Source: Collimonas arenae (lineage in GTDB: Bacteria > Pseudomonadota > Gammaproteobacteria > Burkholderiales > Burkholderiaceae_D). From it: 64,000 bases of DNA. Below are positions 1 to 6,529 of the stretch, piece after piece. Where the stretch lies: the NCBI RefSeq assembly GCF_001584165.1, contig NZ_CP013233.1:4224620-4288619 (forward strand), given 5' to 3'. Position 1 is the first letter of the stretch; every line of letters starts with the position of its first letter. Below the pieces are notes generated by a model. That model ran no database searches. It saw only the letters and a list, made by a program, of their open reading frames with translations, and was not told where the DNA came from. The translations under genes were made by a program, and so were the position numbers.

Positions 1-757
1 ACTTCGGCGGCGTGACTGGTGCAGTTGGCCATAACCTGGACCGTTTGGAAGGTACACGTACCAACAATTCGATCCGTTACAACACACCAGACGTATCGGG
101 CTTCACAGCTAGCGCAATCTACGGCTTCGGCGAAACAGCTGGCCAAACATCGAGCGGTCAATCGTTCGGTCTCGGCGGTCAGTACGCAAACGGCCCACTG
201 GGTCTGTTCGCTGCTTACTACCAATCGAAACTGGGTACTACACCTAGCGACGTTTCCCTGACCAACAGCGCTCCAGTATTCGCTGGTGCGCACGCTGGCG
301 ACACAGCTCTGAAGACATTCTCGTTGGGCGCTAGCTACCAAGCTGGTCCAGCACGTCTGTACGGTAACTGGTCGCGCGTTAAGCAACCTCTGGCATACAG
401 CTCGACTGCTAACACAACCGGCGTTATCCAACCAGGTAGCTTCACTATCGGCAGCTTCAATAACCAAAAGCTGACATCTTCGAACTGGGCGTGAACTACG
501 CTGTTACAGCTCCTCTGCACCTGTTGGCTAGCGTTCAATACAGCAAGCTGACTTTTGCTGATGTTGGCTCGGACAAGGGCAAGCTGACCCAAATCAACCT
601 GGGTACAGACTACTTCCTGTCGAAGCGTACTGACCTGTATGCGTTTGTTTCGAACCTGCGCGCTAAAGATGCTGTCAATCCAGGCGTCCTGGGTGACAGC
701 ACCGGTTCCGACAACAACCAAACAGCAGTTGCTGTTGGTATCCGTCACAAGTTCTAA
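1..757 (+). CDS. Gram-negative trimeric porin, 3' portion, one apparent frameshift
   Basis: This is the C-terminal part of an outer-membrane general porin; the 5' end lies outside the window. Short alternating beta-strand segments with Tyr/Ala/Gly run to a C-terminal RHKF, the terminal Phe expected for BAM-dependent assembly. Translation runs in one frame from base 3 and stops at 494, while the rest of the barrel continues in the next frame through DIFELGVNYA to the stop at 755-757. One extra A in the run at 466-469 gives an uninterrupted QKADIFELGVNY. The strong terminator just downstream fits a highly expressed monocistronic porin gene. The family is certain; whether the frameshift is biological is doubtful because similar lesions recur across the window. 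Confidence 0.88.
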
Positions 758-812
758 TTTAGGCTGACCTAACCCGCTGTATTTGGCGGACCAGGTTGCT
801 TGACTAGAAATG

Positions 813-848
813 AAAAGACCCACATGGGAAACCATGTGGGTCTTTTTT
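813..848 (+). terminator. Rho-independent terminator of the porin gene
   Basis: A perfect 15-bp stem (arms 813-827 and 832-846) closes on a GAAA tetraloop and runs into a U tract. The A-rich 5' arm mirrors the T run, so it may also work on the other strand. It lies 56 bases after the porin stop. Confidence 0.93.
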
Positions 849-975
849 ATTGCATTGCGCATTCGCGCAAGAGCTAGTTGCCCCATAAAGTTGTCATGCA
901 CTGGGATAGCGGTGTACCCTAGGCCATTCTCCGCTGTTCTTTCATTTTCCTCATCACCGAACTCATCCACACCAC

Positions 976-1632
976 ATGACCACCCATCTTGATCCCGATA
1001 CTGTCGCCCAATATCTGATCGACTCGCCGCATTTTTTTGAAGAACACGCAGAACTGCTTGCCAAGATCAGGCTGACCAGCCCGCTGCTGGGGCGCGCCGT
1101 ATCGCTGCAGGAGCGCCAGATGGAAGTGCTGCGCGAAAAAATAAAAGTACAGGATTTGCGCCTCGCCGATATGGTCCGCAACGCGCAAGAAAATGACGCG
1201 ATCACGCACAAACTGCATACCTGGACGCGTAGCCTGCTGCTGGCCCGCAACGATGTTGATCTGCCGCATACGCTGGTCGACGGGCTGCGCACCACGTTCG
1301 CCGTGCCGCAGGCTACCTTGCGCATCTGGGGTGTTGCCGACGCTTATGCACATACGTGGTTTGCCGTGCCGGCATCGGATGACGCCAAGATTTTCGCCAA
1401 CGGCCTGAGCATGCCATTTTGCGGTGGCAACAACGACTTCGAGGCAGCTTCCTGGCTAGAACCGGGTGTCCAGTCGATCGCCATGCTGCCGTTGCGGAGC
1501 GGTTCGACAACCTTCGGCCTGCTGGTGCTTGGCTCTCCCGACCCACAGCGCTTCGGTGCCGATATGGCGACCGACTTCCTGGTGCAAATCGGCGAGACGA
1601 CCAGCGCCGCGTTGACCTGCCTGCTCGAATAA
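976..1632 (+). CDS. DUF484 family protein
   Basis: This 218-residue cytoplasmic protein is DUF484, a GAF-like fold found directly upstream of xerC in many beta- and gammaproteobacteria. The N-terminus shows the characteristic VAQYLIDSPHFFEEHAELL segment, followed by a helical stretch (about residues 35-75) and a GAF-like alpha/beta half. The biochemical role is unknown. The stop lies 8 bases before the xerC start, so the two are probably co-transcribed and translationally coupled. Length is normal for the family. The ATG at 976 is the first in-frame start before the conserved N-terminus. Confidence 0.85.
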   Translation: MTTHLDPDTVAQYLIDSPHFFEEHAELLAKIRLTSPLLGRAVSLQERQMEVLREKIKVQDLRLADMVRNAQENDAITHKLHTWTRSLLLARNDVDLPHTLVDGLRTTFAVPQATLRIWGVADAYAHTWFAVPASDDAKIFANGLSMPFCGGNNDFEAASWLEPGVQSIAMLPLRSGSTTFGLLVLGSPDPQRFGADMATDFLVQIGETTSAALTCLLE

Positions 1633-1639
1633 CCCTCTT

Positions 1640-2626
1640 TTGCCCGACACCGTGAGCCGCGCCGCCAACCAGGCCTATCTGACCGCCTATCTGAGCAGCC
1701 TGGCCGGTCAGCGCCAGCTGTCGCCGCACACGATCAGCAATTACACGCGTGACCTGGACGAACTCGCCGGCCTGACGCAAGGGCTTGGCGAGGGCTGGGA
1801 CTATGCCGCAGTCACGCACTTCCATATCCGCAAATTCGCCGCGCAATTGCACTCCCGTGGTTTGAGCCCAAACTCGATCGCCCGCAAGCTGTCCGCCTGG
1901 CGCGGTTTCTTCGAATGGCTGGCGGAACAAACCACGCTGGCCAGCAATCCGGTCGATGGCGTAAAAGCGCCCAAGCGCGCCAAGCCATTGCCCAAGGCCC
2001 TGGCGGCGGACGATGCGATACACCTGGTCGCCAGCGGCAACCCGCTTGCCGAGGCAGGATCGAGCCTGGCCTTGTGCAACCAGGCGATGTTCGAATTGCT
2101 GTATTCCAGCGGCTTGCGGGTGTCGGAACTGGCTGGCCTGGATCTGCGCTACACCCGCCAGGACGGCCATGAATCGGCGGGCTGGATCGATTTTGATGCG
2201 GCGGAAGTAACCGTGACCGGCAAAGGCAACAAGATGCGCAACGTCCCGGTAGGAAAGCCGGCGTTGCAGGCGATTGCCGCGTGGTTACCACAGCGGGAAA
2301 CACTGCTCAAAGGCGATCAGGTCAACGATATTTCTGCATTGTTCCTGACTGAACGTGGCACTCGCATGTCGCCACGGGTGATTCAACTGCGCCTGAAACA
2401 CCACGCGCAATCCCTCGGCATCGCCAGCAATGTCCATCCGCACGTGTTGCGCCACTCCTTCGCATCCCACATGCTGCAAGGCTCGGGCGATTTGCGCGCG
2501 GTGCAGGAATTGCTGGGCCACGCGTCGATTGCCGCCACCCAGGTCTACACCGCGCTCGATTTCCAGCGCTTGGCGCAAGTCTATGACGCGGCCCATCCGC
2601 GGGCTAAAAAAATCCCGGATAAATGA
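1640..2626 (+). CDS. xerC: Tyrosine recombinase XerC
   Basis: XerC acts with XerD at dif to resolve chromosome dimers before division. An N-terminal SAM-like DNA-binding domain (about 10-100) is followed by the catalytic domain with all six active-site residues: R160, K195, H268, R271, H294 and nucleophile Y303 (numbered from the TTG at 1640). The HVLRHSFASHML and LLGHASIAATQVYT motifs are typical. No ATG is available near the N-terminus; the start is TTG 1640 or GTG 1652. Position behind DUF484 separates XerC from XerD. The gene belongs to the core genome, and nothing suggests a mobile integrase. Confidence 0.93.
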   Translation: MPDTVSRAANQAYLTAYLSSLAGQRQLSPHTISNYTRDLDELAGLTQGLGEGWDYAAVTHFHIRKFAAQLHSRGLSPNSIARKLSAWRGFFEWLAEQTTLASNPVDGVKAPKRAKPLPKALAADDAIHLVASGNPLAEAGSSLALCNQAMFELLYSSGLRVSELAGLDLRYTRQDGHESAGWIDFDAAEVTVTGKGNKMRNVPVGKPALQAIAAWLPQRETLLKGDQVNDISALFLTERGTRMSPRVIQLRLKHHAQSLGIASNVHPHVLRHSFASHMLQGSGDLRAVQELLGHASIAATQVYTALDFQRLAQVYDAAHPRAKKIPDK

Positions 2627-2677
2627 TGTAATCCCAGATTTCAATGACATTTCGCGGGCACTACCTCATCACGACTC

Positions 2678-2755
2678 CGTCATCCTCGCGAACGCGGGGA
2701 TCCAAATTACAGAGCAGAATGAGAAAAATGGATTCCTGCGGTCGCGGGAATGACG
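2678..2755. repeat. REP-like intergenic palindromic element
   Basis: Imperfect inverted arms (2678-2704 and 2729-2755) begin CGTCAT and end ATGACG, with GCG/CGC-rich cores and GGATCCA / TGGATTC inner ends around a 24-base A-rich loop. The arms resemble dispersed extragenic palindromes of Proteobacteria. It sits between xerC and the Fur-type regulator. A dispersed copy number cannot be checked here. Confidence 0.6.
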
Positions 2756-2816
2756 CAGCTAACTGGAGCGCGGCAGCATCCGCTCGCACTCATTTGGCGC
2801 ATTTGTCACATCAAAT

Positions 2817-2833
2817 ATGCAACTGAATTGCAT
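2817..2833. promoter_or_regulatory. Candidate regulator operator upstream of the zur-like gene
   Basis: ATGCAA and TTGCAT half-sites 5 bases apart lie in an AT-rich stretch about 45 bases before the Fur/Zur-type gene, where an autoregulatory operator would sit. The motif is not a clear match to the published gammaproteobacterial Zur box, so the assignment is tentative. Confidence 0.3.
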
Positions 2834-2874
2834 TTTGGGGCATAATTGAACTCTTCCCTCTTACCATCGCGGCC

Positions 2875-3474
2875 ATGAACCCAAGTCAAAAATCCAAATC
2901 TGCCGGTGCTCAAGCTGCAACAGCAGCCAAGGACAGCTCTCATCAGCATGCTGCGGCACTGGCTGAGGCACAGCTGCGCGAGGTTGCCGTGCGCATCACG
3001 CCGGCTCGCACAAAAGTATTGGCAACCCTGCTGGAAGCGCGCTGCGCTTTCTCTCATCAGGACATGCAAGACCAGTTCGTCGACATGGACCGGGTGACGC
3101 TGTATCGCGCGCTCGATTGCCTGACCGATGCCGGCCTGGCCCACAAGATCGCCGGCGACGACCGCGTGTTTCGCTACAGCGCGGGCGCCGAGCATAGCGA
3201 TTCCGGTCACCATGGCGATCCAGGCCACCACGCCCAGCACCAGCACGGACATTTCAAATGCACGCGCTGCGCCAAGGTGTTTTGCCTGGATGGCAGCGGC
3301 GACGCCAATTTCCTCGATAGCGTACTGGCCGCCGGCAGCAGCAACGACGGCGCCAGTCCGGCCGCACTGCGCAAGCAATTGCAGCAGACCTTGCAAGAGA
3401 CGCTTGGCAAAGGCTTCCAAGGCCACGAGATCGAACTGACCATCAAAGGCTGGTGCGCCGACTGCGTTCACTGA
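2875..3474 (+). CDS. zur: Fur-family metalloregulator, probably Zur
   Basis: This 199-residue Fur-superfamily repressor is probably the zinc sensor Zur. The N-terminal winged helix (about 35-100, with DRVTLYRALDCLTDAGLAHK) is followed by a His-rich stretch (about 103-127) and two CxxC pairs, C129/C132 and C194/C197, which form the structural zinc site of the family. It is longer than ordinary Fur (about 140-150) because of a Lys/Ala/His N-terminal tail, the His-rich insert and a Ser/Ala-rich loop. The next gene is a COG0523 zinc GTPase and a ZnuD-like receptor lies 3 kb on, favouring Zur over Fur. Metal specificity is inferred from context. Confidence 0.82.
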   Translation: MNPSQKSKSAGAQAATAAKDSSHQHAAALAEAQLREVAVRITPARTKVLATLLEARCAFSHQDMQDQFVDMDRVTLYRALDCLTDAGLAHKIAGDDRVFRYSAGAEHSDSGHHGDPGHHAQHQHGHFKCTRCAKVFCLDGSGDANFLDSVLAAGSSNDGASPAALRKQLQQTLQETLGKGFQGHEIELTIKGWCADCVH

Positions 3475-3546
3475 TCCGGAGCCGACACGCGCATTACCTG
3501 GCGACTCCATCCCCTTTCTTCGTTTTTCCTTTTTCCGACTATCACT

Positions 3547-4632
3547 ATGGCACTGATCCCGACCACCATCCTGACCGGCTTTCTCGGCGCCGGCAAAACC
3601 ACCCTGCTCAACCGCATCCTGCAACAGCAGCACGGCCACAAGATCGCCGTGATTGAAAACGAGTTTGGCCAGGAAAATATCGACAATGAAATCCTGGTAC
3701 AGGACAGCACCGAGCAAATCGTTGAAATGAACAACGGCTGCATCTGCTGCACTGTGCGTGGCGACCTGATCGTCGCGCTGACCACGCTGGCGCGCCGCCG
3801 CACCGCAGGCGAACTCAATTTCGACCGGGTGATCATCGAAACCACCGGCATGGCCAATCCCGGCCCGGTGGCGCAAACCTTCTTCGTCGATGACGAAGTG
3901 GCGATGCATTTCATGCTGGACGCGATCGTCACCGTGGTCGACGCCAAGCATGCGATGTCGCAGCTCGACCAGCAGGAAGAAGCGCAGCGCCAGGTCGGTT
4001 TTGCCGACAAACTGCTGCTGTCCAAAACTGACCTGGTCGATGCCGAAGAGGTCGCCGCCCTGACGTCGCGCCTGAAACGCATCAATCCGCGTGCGCCGAT
4101 CATTACGCTCGATCCGCAGCACACGCCGATTGAAGAAATCCTGGATATCCGCGGCTTCAACCTCAACGCCAAACTGGAGATCGACCCCGATTTCCTGGAA
4201 ACCGAAGAACACGCGCACGATCACAGCGGCGACGATTGCGACCATCCTTCGCATCAGCATGACGGTGAGCATGACGGTGAGCACGACGGCCACCACGACA
4301 GCCACCACCATAACCACCATCAAGCGCACCACGACGATGAAATCGCCGCTTTTGTTTTCAAAAGTGAAAGGCCTTTCGATACCGCCCGCCTGGATGAATT
4401 CCTCGGTGGCCTGGTGCAAGTCTACGGACCGCGCATGTTGCGCTACAAAGGCGTATTGTTGATGGATGGCGCAGACCGCAAAGTCGTATTCCAGGGCGTG
4501 CATCAAATCATGGGCAGCGATGTCGGCGGCAAATGGGACGCAAATGAGACACGCGGCAGCAAAATGGTCTTCATTGGCAAAAATCTACCAAAAGACATCT
4601 TTATTCGCGGTTTGGAGCAATGTTTGGTATAA
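3547..4632 (+). CDS. CobW/COG0523 zinc-chaperone GTPase (ZigA/Zng1-like)
   Basis: This is a 361-residue G3E-family GTPase predicted to deliver zinc to client enzymes under zinc starvation. Walker A is GFLGAGKTT at residues 11-19, the metal-binding CxCC is C65-I-C67-C68, and a SKTD motif replaces the NKxD guanine site, as is common here. A strongly His/Asp-rich stretch (about 222-265, over 15 His) precedes the C-terminal CobW_C domain. It starts 72 bases after the zur-like gene on the same strand. Family membership is secure; zinc as substrate is inferred from the CxCC, the His-rich arm and the neighbours. Confidence 0.88.
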   Translation: MALIPTTILTGFLGAGKTTLLNRILQQQHGHKIAVIENEFGQENIDNEILVQDSTEQIVEMNNGCICCTVRGDLIVALTTLARRRTAGELNFDRVIIETTGMANPGPVAQTFFVDDEVAMHFMLDAIVTVVDAKHAMSQLDQQEEAQRQVGFADKLLLSKTDLVDAEEVAALTSRLKRINPRAPIITLDPQHTPIEEILDIRGFNLNAKLEIDPDFLETEEHAHDHSGDDCDHPSHQHDGEHDGEHDGHHDSHHHNHHQAHHDDEIAAFVFKSERPFDTARLDEFLGGLVQVYGPRMLRYKGVLLMDGADRKVVFQGVHQIMGSDVGGKWDANETRGSKMVFIGKNLPKDIFIRGLEQCLV

Positions 4633-4848
4633 ACTATGGCAGTTTTGCGCTGGGAAATCACTGGATAGCACACCCGAAACATGATGGCATGACTGCTGAT
4701 TTACGGGATTGTTGAGAACCAGACTGGATAGATGGACAGTCACAACTGGATGCGCAGCAAGGCGCCGGCGCGCCGATACAGCAATGCACCAGTTACGACC
4801 GACACCAATGTTCAATCTGGATCCCGACAAGCCGCAAGGGAGAGGACC

Positions 4849-5364
4849 ATGAACCTGACCGTTAAGAAGACTGTCGCCAAGCAAGCTCCGGCGGCGCTGG
4901 ATAAATTGACTGCGTCAAGCAAAGCCCAGGCCGCGGGTAAGGCCAGTGTTCCCTCCAACAAAGCAGCGACAACTGAAAAAGCAGTTGAGAAAACCCGGAA
5001 GCTTTCCGCCAAGGCGGAGCGCAAGACCGAGACGCCCACTGCTACCGCATCAAAAGCATTGCCCAAAGTTGCCAAACCCAGTCCCAAACCTGTTGTAAAA
5101 TCCTTAGCCAAGAAAACGGCGACTGCCAAGTCAGTATCGAAATCAAGTCCCGCCGCTGACGAGGCAACGCGCAATACAACGGTGAAAACCAGTAGTTCTG
5201 TTACAAAGAAACTGAATTCCCCAACGGCCAGATCCGGCGCTGGCAGCATCAGCGACAAGCCCGCAAGTGCCGGATCAACGGATAAAATTGAAAAAACGTC
5301 GTATCGAAAGCAAGCGAAGTGGCTACTAAAACAACCAAACCGACCCAAGAAACCGTTCTGTTGA
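4849..5364 (+). CDS. Lys/Ala/Ser-rich low-complexity segment, probable N-terminal extension of DksA
   Basis: This 171-codon reading frame starts at an ATG preceded by GGGAGAGGA and encodes almost only Lys, Ala, Ser, Thr and Pro, with no fold that I recognise. It overlaps the start of dksA in another frame by 46 bases. One added A in the 6-A run at 5291-5296 joins it in frame to dksA through EKNVVSKASEVATKTTK. From memory, some Burkholderiales DksA proteins carry Lys/Ala-rich N-terminal tails. I therefore favour one long DksA (4849-5762) broken by a sequencing error. The alternative is a separate small basic, histone-H1-like protein whose translation is coupled to dksA. Confidence 0.5.
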   Translation: MNLTVKKTVAKQAPAALDKLTASSKAQAAGKASVPSNKAATTEKAVEKTRKLSAKAERKTETPTATASKALPKVAKPSPKPVVKSLAKKTATAKSVSKSSPAADEATRNTTVKTSSSVTKKLNSPTARSGAGSISDKPASAGSTDKIEKTSYRKQAKWLLKQPNRPKKPFC

Positions 5365-5762
5365 CCGAAGAGCAAATCCTCAAGATGGGCGAAAAGGATT
5401 ACATGAACGAGGCGCAACTGGCTTTCTTCAAAGCGCGCTTGCAGCAGTTGGAAATCGACCTGCTCAAGAACGCCGGAGAAACCACGGAACATTTGCGTGA
5501 GACTGTCCTGGTGCCGGATCCGGCAGATCGCGCCACCATCGAAGAAGAACATGCGCTGGAATTGCGCACCCGCGACCGCGAACGCAAGTTGCTGAAAAAG
5601 GTGCAGCAGTCGATCGCATCGATCGATGCCGGCGAATACGGCTGGTGCGAAGAAACCGGCGAACCTATCGGCATTCCACGCCTGCTGGCCCGTCCGACAG
5701 CGACCTTGTCGCTGGAAGCGCAGCAACGCCGCGAACTGAAACAGAAACTTTACGGCGACTGA
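5319..5762 (+). CDS. dksA: RNA polymerase-binding transcription factor DksA, one-cysteine type
   Basis: DksA binds the RNA polymerase secondary channel and works with ppGpp on rRNA and amino-acid promoters. The 147 residues from GTG 5319 show the coiled coil with the tip motif DPADRA and the conserved ELRTRDRERKLLKKV. The globular domain keeps IPRLLARPTA, but of the four zinc-finger cysteines only C110 (YGWCEET) remains; the others are T, S and A. This resembles zinc-independent alpha/betaproteobacterial DksA forms. The GTG has a weak ribosome-binding site, which supports the idea that translation really begins at 4849 in the upstream segment. Confidence 0.9.
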   Translation: MATKTTKPTQETVLLTEEQILKMGEKDYMNEAQLAFFKARLQQLEIDLLKNAGETTEHLRETVLVPDPADRATIEEEHALELRTRDRERKLLKKVQQSIASIDAGEYGWCEETGEPIGIPRLLARPTATLSLEAQQRRELKQKLYGD

Positions 5763-5788
5763 TCCTCAATCTCGATCGGATATCGGAT

Positions 5789-5819
5789 AACGCGCCCGGC
5801 AATCCAGCGGCGCGTTTTT
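5789..5819 (+). terminator. Rho-independent terminator after dksA
   Basis: Arms AACGCGCC (5789-5796) and GGCGCGTT (5809-5816) enclose a 12-base loop and run into five Ts. It begins 27 bases after the dksA stop. Confidence 0.75.
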
Positions 5820-5891
5820 CCTTGCATCTGTCCTGATTTCCGAACGCTGCATACTGCCTCTTCAACGACTTCCGTTATCCCACGCCATCTG

Positions 5892-6272
5892 ATGTCAGCG
5901 TCGTCACATCGCTCCAGACGTTTCGGGCACGCCGCTCTCGCGCCGCTGCTCGTATTGACGATCCTGTTCGCGCAGTGGCTGGGCTTGACGCACAGCGTCG
6001 TCCATGCGGCCTGGGAAAACAAGCAATCGACCCAGCTGACGCACCTGACGTCGGTTATCGAAAAGGCTATCGAAGGCGGCGGCAAGGCGCATCACTCCTG
6101 CGCCGCTTTCGACGATGCCACCCTGGCTGCGGTCATCTACACTGTGCCGCTTATCTTGCCGCCCATGCCGGGCAAGCATGTCCTGGCAAAGTGGCAGGCA
6201 TTCGCTTCATGGGATGCGCCGTTCACCTGCCATTTTTCACCGCGCGCCCCACCCAGCCCTGACAGGCTTTGA
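5892..6272 (+). CDS. Small exported protein upstream of ZnuD-like receptor (DUF2946-like)
   Basis: The 126-residue product starts with a basic N-terminus and one hydrophobic segment (about 15-35) that ends in AHA-type residues, so it is probably exported or membrane anchored. The rest contains HHSCAAFDDATLA and a C-terminal RAPPSP tail, resembling the DUF2946-type short proteins that sit before TonB-dependent metal receptors. I do not know its function. The His/Cys cluster could bind metal. It precedes the receptor gene by 257 bases on the same strand. Start ATG at 5892; an upstream ribosome-binding site is weak. Confidence 0.6.
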   Translation: MSASSHRSRRFGHAALAPLLVLTILFAQWLGLTHSVVHAAWENKQSTQLTHLTSVIEKAIEGGGKAHHSCAAFDDATLAAVIYTVPLILPPMPGKHVLAKWQAFASWDAPFTCHFSPRAPPSPDRL

Positions 6273-6529
6273 CGCCATCGGCACCGCCCAGCGGCGCCCT
6301 CCAGAAGATCCGGCCGGACCGGATCGCCAATCATTTATTGCCGCCGCGAACAACCTTCTTTGCGTTCGATGACGCTTAGCGGCGTACCTGTGTCGCATGG
6401 CCATTGCCGTTGCGGTCGATCTGCGTCGACTGTAGTGGTGAAGCCGGCAACGTATGGGTGCGCCTTGCGTCAGAACATCCGCATTGCACATTGCAGCCAA
6501 CGGCGGCAGCAGCCTGTCAAGGAATCATC

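Noticed and set aside
1..757. Calling the porin a pseudogene
   Set aside because: A one-base change in an A run restores it, and the same kind of lesion recurs in five other genes, so an artefact is more likely.
1640..2626. Integrase of a mobile element
   Set aside because: The neighbour is DUF484 and the sequence is XerC-like; there are no attachment sites or cargo genes.
2811..2840. Confident Zur box upstream of the zur-like gene
   Set aside because: The palindrome does not match the known GTTATAnnnTATAAC-type consensus; kept only as a weak candidate.
2806..4506. Long minus-strand open frame (566 codons)
   Set aside because: It is antisense to the zur-like and COG0523 genes; its Val/Met runs come from His/Asp codons of the real gene. 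No ribosome-binding site or family match.
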